From Sinorhizobium saheli (GTDB taxonomy: Bacteria > Pseudomonadota > Alphaproteobacteria > Rhizobiales > Rhizobiaceae), in the NCBI RefSeq assembly GCF_001651875.1, contig NZ_LNQB01000065.1:1-64000 (forward strand): a stretch of DNA of 64,000 nt. The letters are read 5' to 3'. Both the position numbers and the translations under genes were made by a program. Positions 53,277-62,100 of this stretch are shown in pieces. The number at the start of each line of letters is the position of its first letter. The first letter of the stretch is position 1. The notes under the pieces are model-generated. The model saw nothing but the letters and a program-made list of their open reading frames with translations. It did no database searches and was not told where the DNA came from.

Positions 53277-54152
53277 ATGACGAGCGACAGACGAGGCAAG
53301 GCGCTGACCGCGGCTTTGATGATCGCGCCATTCGTGATCACGTATCTCACGGTTTTCGCCTATCCGGTCTACAAGATGTTCGCCCTGAGCTTCACCGACG
53401 CGCCGCTGATCGGCGAGGGCCGGTGGGTCGGCTTCGACAATTATCTGAAGCTCATCAATCAGAAGCTCTTCTTCACGTCGGCGTGGAACACCGGCTATTT
53501 CGTCGTGCTCACCGTCGTGCCGAACACGCTGATCGGCCTCGGCCTGGCGCTGATGGTCGTGCGGTTGAGGGGCTGGCTGCAGAGCCTCGTGCTGGTCCTG
53601 TTCTTCCTGCCCTATATCCTGCCTGTTTCGGTCGTGACGCAGATCTGGGAGTGGGTGCTCGATCAGCAATTCGGCATCGCCCAATATGTCATCGAGCTCT
53701 TCACCGGCAAGCGCATCAGCGTCTTCCGCGATCCGATCTGGGCGATGCCGATGGTGGCGCTCGTGACCGTCTGGTGGACGAACGGCTTTAATCTTCTGCT
53801 CTTCATCGCCGGACTGCGGAACATTCCGGCAGACTATTACGAGGCGGCAACGCTCGACGGCGCCACGCGCTGGCAATGCTTCCAGCGCATCACCTGGCCG
53901 CTCATCTGGCCGGTCACCGCGCTCGTCCTGACGCTGCAGCTCATCCTTCAGCTCAAGATCTTCGATCAGGTCTACCTGATGACGGAGGGCGGTCCCTTCA
54001 ACTCGACCTATGTGCTCTTGCAGCTCGTCTACCGCGAGGCATTCCGTCTGAACCACGGCGGGCTGGGCTCGGCCGTGGCGGTCTTCCTGTTCCTGATCAT
54101 CGTCACCGTTTCGGTGCTGCAATATCAGCTCTTGCGCGTAAGGGGGCGCTGA
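53277..54152 (+). CDS. CUT1 sugar ABC transporter permease (MalF type)
   Basis: A 291-residue permease with six hydrophobic segments. The EAA loop reads YEAATLDGATRWQCFQRITWPLIWP, the coupling site for the ATPase. I choose ATG 53277 (preceded in frame by GTG 53274) because the Shine-Dalgarno GGGAGGAG lies at 53260-53266; ATG 53250 would start before it. It overlaps no neighbour, and the second permease follows after 3 bases. Likely cargo is arabinose-containing oligosaccharide, by context. Confidence 0.93.
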   Translation: MTSDRRGKALTAALMIAPFVITYLTVFAYPVYKMFALSFTDAPLIGEGRWVGFDNYLKLINQKLFFTSAWNTGYFVVLTVVPNTLIGLGLALMVVRLRGWLQSLVLVLFFLPYILPVSVVTQIWEWVLDQQFGIAQYVIELFTGKRISVFRDPIWAMPMVALVTVWWTNGFNLLLFIAGLRNIPADYYEAATLDGATRWQCFQRITWPLIWPVTALVLTLQLILQLKIFDQVYLMTEGGPFNSTYVLLQLVYREAFRLNHGGLGSAVAVFLFLIIVTVSVLQYQLLRVRGR

Positions 54153-54155
54153 CCG

Positions 54156-54980
54156 ATGCAACGGAAATCCGTCGGCAACATCCTTCTTCTGGTCCTGACG
54201 CTGTGCATCGCCTGCATGTGGACCTTTCCCCTCTATTGGGCGGTGGTGACCTCGATCAAGCCGGAGCAGGAGGTCGTCACCAAAACGACCTTCATCCCGG
54301 ACGTCTTCAACTTCTCGGCCTATTATTTCGCCCTGTTCGAGACCAACCTTTCCGCCTGGTATGTGAACTCGCTGGTTACCTCGATCACCGTCACCGTGGT
54401 CGTCATCCTGATCAGCGTGATGTGCGCCTATGCGCTGTCGCAGATCGTCTTTCCGGGCCGAAGGCTGCTTTACGGCATCATTCTCGCGAGCTTCATGGTT
54501 CCGTCCCAGGCGCTCGTCGTTTCGCAGTTCGTGCTGATGTACCGCTTCGGACTGATCAACACCTGGGGCGGCATCATCCTGCCGCAGCTCATCGTTCCGG
54601 TGGTGGTGATCGTCTACAAGCAGTTCTTCGACTCGGTGCCGAATGAGCTGCGCGAGGCGGCGAAGCTCGATGGTTGCGGCGATTTCCAGATCCTGTTCCG
54701 GCTCTATCTGCCGCTCAATTGGGGGATCACCACCGCGCTCGCGATCATCACCTACATCATGGCCTGGAACGCGTTTCTCTGGCCCTTCCTGGTGACGAAT
54801 TCGGAAGACATGATGACGGTCACCGTGGGCATCACGCAGGTCGACGACGCCTTCGGCGTCAAATACGCCCGCGACATGGCGGTCGCCATTCTCGCGGCGA
54901 TGCCGGTGGCGCTGGCCTACCTGCTCTTCCAGAAGCGGGTGACGCAGGCGCTGATGCTGTCATCGGGGATCAAAGGATGA
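54156..54980 (+). CDS. CUT1 sugar ABC transporter permease (MalG type)
   Basis: A 274-residue permease with six hydrophobic segments. The EAA loop reads LREAAKLDGCGDFQILFRLYLPL. The N-terminal WTFPLYWAVVTSIK segment is typical of MalG-type subunits. It pairs with the preceding permease. The regulator gene follows after 247 bases that are largely occupied by a dispersed repeat, so the regulator may be separately expressed. Confidence 0.93.
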   Translation: MQRKSVGNILLLVLTLCIACMWTFPLYWAVVTSIKPEQEVVTKTTFIPDVFNFSAYYFALFETNLSAWYVNSLVTSITVTVVVILISVMCAYALSQIVFPGRRLLYGIILASFMVPSQALVVSQFVLMYRFGLINTWGGIILPQLIVPVVVIVYKQFFDSVPNELREAAKLDGCGDFQILFRLYLPLNWGITTALAIITYIMAWNAFLWPFLVTNSEDMMTVTVGITQVDDAFGVKYARDMAVAILAAMPVALAYLLFQKRVTQALMLSSGIKG

Positions 54981-55099
54981 GCCCGCGCGCCATCCTTGCC
55001 CGGCCCACGGCGAACTCTCCCAAGCCGTGGGCCGGGCGCGACCTTGAAACAATGCGACAAATGGCGGGCGCGCGTGGTATCAGCGCAGATAAGCCGATG

Positions 55100-55206
55100 C
55101 TTCAGAGCGGAATGCGCTCACACGCGTTCGCGCCACCGCTCTTCTGTTTGTTTTTGCCGCATTTATGCGACGTCCGGTGATTTCACCTGACCGCAAAATG
55201 CTCTAG
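55100..55206 (-). repeat. Dispersed structured repeat, copy 3
   Basis: Reverse-orientation copy of the element at 31409, ending CAAAATGCTCTAG. The short stem is GGTGA-TT-TCACC (55176-55187), different in sequence from copy 1 but still paired. AGAGCGG/CCGCTCT stems are also kept. Lies between the permease and the ArsR-like regulator genes. Confidence 0.75.
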
Positions 55207-55227
55207 CCGGAGTGTCAGTACCAGAGC

Positions 55228-56148
55228 ATGGAGACGAAGCTTCTTACGGTGGACCCGATCAAGGATGTCGAGGTCGTGCAGGCATTGGGCTCCGCCACGC
55301 GGATCGAAATCCTCAATCTCCTGCGCCTCAAGGGACCGCTGAACGTCAACGAGATTGCCGCCCATATGGGGCTGCCGCAGTCGACGACCGCGACGAACCT
55401 GAAGTCGCTCGAAAAGGCCGGCCTCATCCAGACGCATACGATGAAGGCGTCCAAGGGCAATCAGAAGATCTGTTCCAGCATCTACGGCGAGATCCTGATC
55501 CGCTTCGATGACCGCACCAACCTTTCGAACGACGTCGTGAGCGTCAGCATGCCGATCGGCCTCTTCACCGAGTTCGAGGTGGAGGCGCCGTGCGGACTAT
55601 GCTCGGTCAACAACGTCATCGGCATGCTGGACGTCCAGGAGGTCTTCCTCGACCCGCAGCGCATGCAGGCGGCGCTCCTCTGGTTCACGCGCGGCTATGT
55701 CGAATACAAGTTCCCGAACAATGCCAAGGTCAGCGGCCGGCCGATCCGCAAGATCGAGTTCTCCGCGGAACTCAGCTCCGAAACGCCGGCGACGAACGCC
55801 AACTGGCCTTCCGACATTTCCATCTGGATCAACGGCATCAAGGCCGGCTACTGGACCTCCCCCGGCGACTTCGGCGATCGCCGGGGCATGTATTCCCCAT
55901 CCTGGTGGAAACTCAGCGGGTCGCAATACGGCAAGCTCAAGACCTGGAGCATCGACGAACGGGGCACCTGGATCGACGGCGCGATGGTGTCGACCCAGAC
56001 GATAACCTCGCTCGGCATTCCGGACCATCATTCCATCCGCTTCCGCATCGGCATCGACGAGAAGGCTGAGAACCCCGGCGGGCTCAACATCTTCGGCAAG
56101 GGCTTCGGCGATTTCGATCAGGATATCGTCATGACGATCTATTTCTGA
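55228..56148 (+). CDS. ArsR-like winged-helix transcriptional regulator
   Basis: A 306-residue regulator. The N-terminal winged helix (about residues 12-85: VVQALGSATRIEILNLLRLKGPLNVNEIAAHMGLPQSTTATNLKSLEKAGLI in pieces) is ArsR/HTH_20-like. A long C-terminal domain of about 200 residues has SISIW-type beta strands (DISIWINGIKAGYWTSPGDFGDRRG) that may bind a sugar; it resembles the COG4189 group of predicted regulators. It closes the arabinofuranosidase-transporter cluster and is the obvious candidate to control it. Start at ATG 55228; the Shine-Dalgarno is weak. Confidence 0.82.
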   Translation: METKLLTVDPIKDVEVVQALGSATRIEILNLLRLKGPLNVNEIAAHMGLPQSTTATNLKSLEKAGLIQTHTMKASKGNQKICSSIYGEILIRFDDRTNLSNDVVSVSMPIGLFTEFEVEAPCGLCSVNNVIGMLDVQEVFLDPQRMQAALLWFTRGYVEYKFPNNAKVSGRPIRKIEFSAELSSETPATNANWPSDISIWINGIKAGYWTSPGDFGDRRGMYSPSWWKLSGSQYGKLKTWSIDERGTWIDGAMVSTQTITSLGIPDHHSIRFRIGIDEKAENPGGLNIFGKGFGDFDQDIVMTIYF

Positions 56149-56181
56149 GCGTCGAACCGCTTGTCGGCTGGCGGGCGACCC

Positions 56182-56478
56182 TCAGTAGGCCCGGGGCGGC
56201 ACGAAGAGACAGATTGTTTTCCCGTAAGCCTTGCCCGCAGCCGAGCACCAATGATACGCGCCGTCCGGCGAAATGCGGACGCGGCTGTCGGCATAGGGGA
56301 GCACCTCGCCGGTGGCGTTGACAATGTAGCCCTGCGGGCGCTCGCTGATTGCCGTCCCGGCAACCTGGCGGCAATCCAGGTTCGAGCAACAGGCAGTCGG
56401 ATATTGCCATCCGCTCGGAGCGTCATGGGCGAAGGCGGTGGTCGAGAGCCCCGCGAAAAAAAGGAAAAAAAGGCGCAT
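56182..56478 (-). CDS. Small secreted Cys-rich protein
   Basis: A 98-residue protein with a clear signal peptide (about 1-17, ending TTAFAHD) and a mature part with six Cys (CCSNLDC near residue 30 and WCSAAGKAYGKTIC near the end), probably disulfide-linked in the periplasm. AAGGAG 7 bases before ATG 56478 fixes the start; the longer ORF to 56559 is not needed. Similar small proteins are common and uncharacterised in rhizobia, from memory. It is convergent with the ArsR-like gene. Confidence 0.8.
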   Translation of the reverse strand: MRLFFLFFAGLSTTAFAHDAPSGWQYPTACCSNLDCRQVAGTAISERPQGYIVNATGEVLPYADSRVRISPDGAYHWCSAAGKAYGKTICLFVPPRAY

Positions 56479-56688
56479 TGCAATCTCCTTGCAGGAGCAG
56501 CCGCCAAGTCTGTCCGGGACTGCAGCCGAAAGTGTCTGCGGGCGGCCAGCACCTCTCATCGGCGCGCGAGGCGGCCGGCCGTTGAATGCCGCATGACTGT
56601 GTCCTTGAATCGGAGCCGATTTAAGGAAGCCGCGGCTAACCTACAAACATGCGGATTGCGGAAATGATCCAGCGCGCGATGCCGGCCT

Positions 56689-57729
56689 TCAACCGGCGGC
56701 GTCGAGCGTAAGCGCGTCGCTTTCGCCCTCGACGAGCTCCATCGGCCAGACGGCGTTCACCAGGGCCTGCGGATAATGGTGCTTGAAGGCCGGCATCGTC
56801 GACAGCAGCGTCTCGGCAAGCGCGATGCCGAGTTCGCGCAGCTTCAGGCGGAAGCAGGTGAGCGGCGGCGAGAGGAAATGCGCCTGCGGGCTGTAGCGCC
56901 CGATCACCGCGATGTCACGGCCCGGCCGGACGCCCGCTTCGGAGAGCGCCTGGTAGAAGCCGACCGCGATCGTTTCGTTGACGAGCAGGATGGCCGTCGG
57001 CCGATCTTCGAGCGCCAGCAGGTCGCGCGCGATCTGGTACCCGCCGGCCTCGTTCGGCGTCGAGCGGAAGATCAACTCCTCGTCCAGCGCCAGGCCATGC
57101 GCGGCCAGGGCTTCGCGGCAGCGGTCGACGAAGATGTAGCCGAGATTGACGTCGTCATGCGGGCGCGTGACGGCGATGCGGCGATGCCCGCGGGCGACAA
57201 GCCGGTCGATGGCGGCCTGGGCCATCCCCTCGAAATCGAGATCGAGCCATGGCCGGCCCGCGTCCGTCAGGCTTCGTCCGAGGGTTACGAAGGGAATGTT
57301 GCGCTCGGCCAGGAACTCGATGCGGGGATCGTGCCGCTGCGTCGCCGAGAGGATGAGACCGTCGGCGAAGCCGCGCGCCACGACGCGCCTCAGATAGTCG
57401 CTCGGATCCTCCTCGGAGGAGCAGAGCAGGGCAACCAGGTCGAGCTGGTGCCTGGAGAAAACCGCCTGCACGCCGTCGAAGACGCTCATGAAGAAGGTGT
57501 CGCCCTGGCCGGTGATCTCCGTCCCCGTCTGCATCATGAAGCCGATGATGTTGGTGGTGCCCTGCCGCAGGCTGCGGCCCGACTGGTTGGGCACGTAGCC
57601 GAGCTCCGTGGCCGCCTCCAGCACGCGCCTGCGCGTCTCCTCATTGACGTCGGGGCGGCCGTTCAGCGCCCGCGAGACCGTTCCGATTGAGATGTCGAGA
57701 TGCTGCGCCAGGCGCCGAATTCCCTTCAT
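56689..57729 (-). CDS. LacI-family transcriptional regulator
   Basis: A 346-residue LacI/GalR regulator. The helix-turn-helix (residues 2-50: GIRRLAQHLDISIGTVSRALNGRPDV in pieces, then the hinge VPNQSGRSLRQG) is followed by a periplasmic-binding-protein-like effector domain. ATG 57729 (MKGIRRL) is the standard LacI start; the ORF runs to 57783. A perfect palindromic operator lies 75 bases upstream, between this gene and the divergent dehydrogenase operon, so it probably represses both itself and that operon until its sugar is present. Confidence 0.93.
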   Translation of the reverse strand: MKGIRRLAQHLDISIGTVSRALNGRPDVNEETRRRVLEAATELGYVPNQSGRSLRQGTTNIIGFMMQTGTEITGQGDTFFMSVFDGVQAVFSRHQLDLVALLCSSEEDPSDYLRRVVARGFADGLILSATQRHDPRIEFLAERNIPFVTLGRSLTDAGRPWLDLDFEGMAQAAIDRLVARGHRRIAVTRPHDDVNLGYIFVDRCREALAAHGLALDEELIFRSTPNEAGGYQIARDLLALEDRPTAILLVNETIAVGFYQALSEAGVRPGRDIAVIGRYSPQAHFLSPPLTCFRLKLRELGIALAETLLSTMPAFKHHYPQALVNAVWPMELVEGESDALTLDAAG

Positions 57730-57803
57730 GCGGAGCGCTTCCTCCTTCACAATCCGCCGACTCCTCCGAATCCCTATTGACATGTTTCAGAAAGGCCGCA
57801 TAG

Positions 57804-57823
57804 TACCGTAAACGTTTACGGTA
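57804..57823. promoter_or_regulatory. LacI-family operator, perfect 20-bp palindrome
   Basis: TACCGTAAACGTTTACGGTA is symmetric over all 20 positions around a central CG, the pattern typical of LacI/GalR operators. It stands between the divergent lacI-type gene and the Gfo/Idh operon, 41 bases before the GTG start at 57865. Confidence 0.85.
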
Positions 57824-57864
57824 GCCGTAACAAGGCGAAATCGTAGGTTTGTGGGAGGAGAACA

Positions 57865-58893
57865 GTGATTTTGCGCGCAGTTCTGTGCGGGTGCGGAGCT
57901 ATGGCCAAAGGCTGGGTCAAGGCGATTGCCGCAGACCCCGAGCTCCGGTCCGCAATCCGCATCGTCGGGCTTGTCGACGTGAACCCCGATGCCGCTCGCG
58001 CGCTTGCCGCAGAGTTTGACGTTCAGGGTGCCGTCATCGGTTCGGATCTCGATGCGGTGCTCGGCGAAACGAAGCCGGACATTCTCTTCGACATCGTCGT
58101 TCCCGCCGCCCGTCGCGATGTGGTCGCCACGGCGCTCCGGCACGGCTGCCACGTTCTCAGCGAGAAGCCGATGGCCGCGTCGCTCGAAGCCGGGCACGAA
58201 TTGATCCGGCTCGCGGAGGAGGCGGGCAGGCTTCATGCGGTCGTCCAGAACCGCCGCTTCATCACGGGCGTCCGCCGCATCCGCCGCCTCGTCGAAAGCG
58301 GGGCGCTCGGCGAGGTGACGGCACTTCATTGCGATTTCTTCATCGGCGCGCATTTCGGCGGCTTTCGCGAGGAGATGGAGCATGTGCTGCTTCTCGACAT
58401 GGCGATCCACACCTTCGACGCCGCCCGCTTCATTGCCGGCAAGACGCCGCTCGCCGCCTACTGCCACGAAGAAAACCCGCGCGGCTCCTGGTACGCGCAC
58501 GGGGCGGCCGCGACGGCGATCTTCGAACTGTCGGACGGCGTGACCTTCACTTATCGCGGCTCCTGGTGCGCCGAGGGCGCCAATACGAGCTGGGAAAGCG
58601 CGTGGCGGATCATCGGCACCAGGGGCACGCTTACCTGGGACGGCGCCGACGATCTCCAGGCCAATGCGGTCGTCGGCAGCGAGGGGTTCCTGCGCGAGCT
58701 TGCGCCGATCGAGATTCCGGGGCCCGCCGATCCGCGTCAGACGCATGGCCACGCCAGCGTGATCGCCGATTTCGTCGCGGCGATCCGCAGCGGAACGAAG
58801 CCGGAAACGGCGGGCGACGACAACATCAACAGCCTTGCCATGGTGTTTGCGGCGATCGAGAGCGCCCGCACCCGGCAGCGCGTGACAATCTGA
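57865..58893 (+). CDS. Gfo/Idh/MocA-family oxidoreductase
   Basis: A 342-residue NAD(P)-dependent sugar dehydrogenase. The N-terminal Rossmann fold has LCGCGAMAKGW, and the family EKP motif is E100-K101-P102. The C-terminal alpha/beta domain carries LLLDMAIHTFDAARF, with the Asp/His pair used in catalysis. Start is a GTG at 57865 with GGGAGGAG upstream. It heads the operon under the LacI operator and precedes a TIM-barrel isomerase, a pairing common in catabolism of inositols, glycosides or 3-keto sugars. The substrate is unknown. Confidence 0.9.
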   Translation: MILRAVLCGCGAMAKGWVKAIAADPELRSAIRIVGLVDVNPDAARALAAEFDVQGAVIGSDLDAVLGETKPDILFDIVVPAARRDVVATALRHGCHVLSEKPMAASLEAGHELIRLAEEAGRLHAVVQNRRFITGVRRIRRLVESGALGEVTALHCDFFIGAHFGGFREEMEHVLLLDMAIHTFDAARFIAGKTPLAAYCHEENPRGSWYAHGAAATAIFELSDGVTFTYRGSWCAEGANTSWESAWRIIGTRGTLTWDGADDLQANAVVGSEGFLRELAPIEIPGPADPRQTHGHASVIADFVAAIRSGTKPETAGDDNINSLAMVFAAIESARTRQRVTI

Positions 58894-58904
58894 AGAGGTA
58901 TCCG

Positions 58905-59801
58905 GTGAGCAATCCAGCCAAGTCCATCCGCATCGGCACCATGGTCAGCGCCACCAAGGGCGAAGCCGCAAAGCGCATCGGCGAGATCGCCGACCTCGGC
59001 TTCGAGAGCTTCGAGCCGTTCTTCTGGCAGACCACCAACGGCCAGGACCTCGCCGAGCTCGGCAAACGCTGCCTTGAGGCGATCGGCGACCGCGACATCA
59101 CCATCTCGACCATCGGCATGTTCGGCAATCCGCTCGAGGAAACCCAGATCGATCTCGAGACGCTCGAAGGCTGGCAAGCCTGCATCGACAACGCCCACCA
59201 TTTCGGCGCGACCTGCGTCGCGGGTTTCACCGGTCGTGTCCGCGGGCGGCCGCTCACCGACAGCCTGCCGCGATACCGCAAGGTCTGGCGCGAGCTTGCC
59301 GCACGCGCCGCCGACAAGGGCGTGAAGATCGCCTTTGAGAACTGCGCCATGGACGGCAATTGGGCAACCGGCGACTGGAACATCGCGCACAATCCGGATG
59401 CCTGGGAGCTGATCTTCAACGAGACGCCGGACGACCATCTCGGCCTCGAATGGGAGCCCTGCCACCAGATGGTCTACCTTATCGATCCGTTGCCGCAGAT
59501 CCGCAAATGGGCCCAAAAGATTTTCCATGTGCACGGCAAGGACGCGACCATCCGCTGGGACGTCATCCGCGAGCATGGCATCTTCGGCAAGGAGCAATTC
59601 GTCTTCATGCGCACCCCCGGCTTCGGCGACAGCAACTGGACCGACATCATCTCCGAACTCCGGCTCGCCGGCTGGTCCGGGTCGATCGACATCGAGGGCT
59701 GGCACGACCCGGTCTACCGCGACGCGCTGGAAATGACCGGCCAGGTGCACGCCTTGAATTACCTGAAACGATGCCGCGGCGGCGATTTCATCGCGGCCTG
59801 A
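58905..59801 (+). CDS. Sugar phosphate isomerase/epimerase family TIM barrel
   Basis: A 298-residue AP-endonuclease-2-like TIM barrel. Likely metal-binding acidic and His residues are seen in AFENC, LGLEWEPCHQ, FHVHGKD and IDIEGWHD. It would isomerise or epimerise the product of the dehydrogenase before it. The start is a GTG at 58905 with AGAGG 7 bases upstream; no ATG fits. It is 11 bases downstream of the dehydrogenase and 60 bases upstream of the binding-protein gene. Confidence 0.87.
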   Translation: MSNPAKSIRIGTMVSATKGEAAKRIGEIADLGFESFEPFFWQTTNGQDLAELGKRCLEAIGDRDITISTIGMFGNPLEETQIDLETLEGWQACIDNAHHFGATCVAGFTGRVRGRPLTDSLPRYRKVWRELAARAADKGVKIAFENCAMDGNWATGDWNIAHNPDAWELIFNETPDDHLGLEWEPCHQMVYLIDPLPQIRKWAQKIFHVHGKDATIRWDVIREHGIFGKEQFVFMRTPGFGDSNWTDIISELRLAGWSGSIDIEGWHDPVYRDALEMTGQVHALNYLKRCRGGDFIAA

Positions 59802-59861
59802 CACATGCCTGATGGCCGGCGTGGAGGGCGCCGGCTGCGGGATAACCAAGAGGAGGAGTCT

Positions 59862-61094
59862 ATGGGTATCCGCAGATATGCAATGCTGGGCGTGTTCGCC
59901 CTTGCCAGTGTCTCGTTATCGGCCCTGTCGGCAAGCGCCGAGGACGTGACGATCAGCGTCTGGTCGCTTGACCGCGACATTCAGCCGGCGCCGAACCTGA
60001 TCAATGATTTCAACAAGCTCAATACGGGAATTAAAGTCGAATATCGGCAGATCCAGTTCGACGACGTCGTCAGCGAGGCGATGCGCGCCTACTCGACCGG
60101 ACAGGCGCCGGACATCATCGCCGTCGACAATCCCGAGCACGCGCTCTTTTCTTCGCGCGGCGCCTTTCTCGACCTCACCGACATGATCGCGAAATCCTCG
60201 GTGGTGAAGACCGAGAACTATTTTCCCGGGCCGCTCGCTTCGGTGACGTGGGACGGGAAATATTACGGCATCCCCAAGGCGACCAACACCATCGCCCTCT
60301 TCTACAACAAGGATATGTTCAAGGCGAAGGGCCTCGACCCGGACAAGCCGCCGCAGACCTGGGACGAACTCGTCGAGGCCGCGCGCAAGCTGACGGACCC
60401 GGCCGCAAACGTGTACGGCCTTGCCTTCTCCGCCAAGGCGAACGAGGAGGGGACGTTCCAGTTCCTGCCCTGGGCGCAGATGGCGGGCGGCGGTTACGAC
60501 AAGATCAATTCCGAGGGCGCGGTGAAGGCGCTCGACCTCTGGAAGACGATCCTGGACGAGAAGCTCGCGTCGCCCGACACGCTGACGCGCGGCCAGTGGG
60601 ATTCGACCGGCACGTTCAATTCCGGCAATGCAGCCATGGCGATTTCCGGTCCATGGGAACTCGATCGCATGATCAAGGAGGCGAAGTTCGACTGGGGTGT
60701 CGCGCTGCTGCCGGTGCCGGCGCTCGGCGCCGAGCGTTCCTCGGCCATGGGCGATTTTAACTGGGCGATCTTTTCCAGCACCGAGCATCCGCAGGAGGCT
60801 TTCAAGGTTCTCGAGTATTTCGTCTCGCAGGACGACAGGATGTTCAAGGATTTCGGTCAGTTGCCGGCGCGTTCCGACATATCCATCCCGGCGACCGGCG
60901 AGCCCTTGAAGGATGCGGCGCTCAAGGTTTTCCTGGAGCAGTTGAAATATGCCAAGCCGCGCGGCCCGCACCCGGAATGGCCGAAGATCTCCAAGGCGAT
61001 CCAGGACGCGATCCAGGCTGCCTTGACCGGCCAGATGAGCTCCAAGGAGGCGCTCGACCAGGCGGCCGAGAAGATCAAGGCGGTCCTGGGCTGA
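59862..61094 (+). CDS. CUT1 sugar ABC transporter binding protein
   Basis: A 410-residue extracellular solute-binding protein, family 1. The signal peptide spans about 1-26 (LSASAED). Landmarks are ITISVWSLD-like start (VTISVWSLD, 29-37), QAPDIIAVD (81-89), [17 protein letters not shown] (135-151) and a full-length C-terminal lobe. AGGAGGAG precedes ATG 59862. It serves the permeases at 61198 and 62097. A strong hairpin follows its stop. It provides the in-window reference that shows the shorter binding protein at 52105 to be deleted. Confidence 0.94.
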   Translation: MGIRRYAMLGVFALASVSLSALSASAEDVTISVWSLDRDIQPAPNLINDFNKLNTGIKVEYRQIQFDDVVSEAMRAYSTGQAPDIIAVDNPEHALFSSRGAFLDLTDMIAKSSVVKTENYFPGPLASVTWDGKYYGIPKATNTIALFYNKDMFKAKGLDPDKPPQTWDELVEAARKLTDPAANVYGLAFSAKANEEGTFQFLPWAQMAGGGYDKINSEGAVKALDLWKTILDEKLASPDTLTRGQWDSTGTFNSGNAAMAISGPWELDRMIKEAKFDWGVALLPVPALGAERSSAMGDFNWAIFSSTEHPQEAFKVLEYFVSQDDRMFKDFGQLPARSDISIPATGEPLKDAALKVFLEQLKYAKPRGPHPEWPKISKAIQDAIQAALTGQMSSKEALDQAAEKIKAVLG

Positions 61095-61147
61095 TCGTTC
61101 ACCGGCGGAGCCCACGCCCGGTATCCGTCCTCGTTTCCTCCCGAGAA

Positions 61148-61178
61148 AGGCGATCTCCGGCTCCGGCCGGGATCGCCT
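61148..61178 (+). promoter_or_regulatory. Intercistronic hairpin after the binding-protein gene
   Basis: AGGCGATC (61148-61155) pairs with GATCGCCT (61171-61178), and inner CCGG pairs with CCGG. The stem separates the binding-protein gene from the permease gene, mirroring the hairpin at 53217 in the other transporter operon. Confidence 0.55.
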
Positions 61179-61197
61179 GCGGGAAGGGGGATAGCCA

Positions 61198-62100
61198 ATG
61201 AAGAGAATTCTAGCCAGTGTGACGGACGGGAAGGGCTTCGATATCGGCCTCGTCCTGTTGCCGCTCGCCTTCCTGCTCGTCCTTTCCGGACTGCCGCTCG
61301 TCTACAACGTCGTGATGAGCTTCCAGGAGGTCGACATGTTCAGCCTCGGAACCTTCGCGCGCCCCTTCGTCGGCTTCAAGAACTATGTCGACCTGTTCTC
61401 GCAGCCCGAAACCCGGCCCATTCTCCTCAACACCGCGCTCTTCGTCAGCGCCTCGATCGCCGGCCAGTTCCTCATTGGCTTCGGTCTTGCCCTGTTCTTC
61501 TCGATGAACTTTCCGGGCGCATCCTGGCTTCGCGGGCTTTTTCTCGTCTCCTGGGTCATGCCCGGCCTCGTCGTCGGCGCGATCTGGAACTGGATTCTCT
61601 CGGGCGATTTCGGCGTCCTCAACTTCTTCCTGCGGGAGACGGGGATCATAGACGGCAATATCTTCTGGCGCTCCGATCCGCATTATTCGCTCTGGGCGGT
61701 GATCATCGCCAATATCTGGCTTGGCACATCCTTCAACATGATCCTGCTTTCGGTGGGGCTGTCGGGGATACCGAAGGATCTTTATGAGGCGGCCGAGCTT
61801 GACGGCGCCAATGCCCTGCAGCGCTTCTTCACGATCACCCTGCCGATGATGCGCTCGACGATCGGCGCGATTATCGCGCTCGGCTTGATATTCACGCTGC
61901 AGCAGTTCGACCTTTTCGCCGGGATCACCTCCGGCGGGCCGAACAACTCGTCCAACGTGACGCAATATTGGGCCTGGGACCTTTCGTTCCGGCAATACGA
62001 CTTCGCCAAGGGGGCGACGATCTCGGTGATCATGATCGTCTTCGTGATGCTCGCTTCCGTCGTCTATGTGCGCTCCACACGCCATGAGGTCCGGGGATGA
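61198..62100 (+). CDS. CUT1 sugar ABC transporter permease (MalF type)
   Basis: A 300-residue permease with six hydrophobic segments. The EAA loop is DLYEAAELDGANALQRFFTITLPMM. A GGGGG-rich Shine-Dalgarno stands before ATG 61198. Its stop overlaps the next permease start by four bases (ATGA). The cargo is a sugar of unknown identity, coupled to the LacI-controlled dehydrogenase operon. Confidence 0.94.
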   Translation: MKRILASVTDGKGFDIGLVLLPLAFLLVLSGLPLVYNVVMSFQEVDMFSLGTFARPFVGFKNYVDLFSQPETRPILLNTALFVSASIAGQFLIGFGLALFFSMNFPGASWLRGLFLVSWVMPGLVVGAIWNWILSGDFGVLNFFLRETGIIDGNIFWRSDPHYSLWAVIIANIWLGTSFNMILLSVGLSGIPKDLYEAAELDGANALQRFFTITLPMMRSTIGAIIALGLIFTLQQFDLFAGITSGGPNNSSNVTQYWAWDLSFRQYDFAKGATISVIMIVFVMLASVVYVRSTRHEVRG

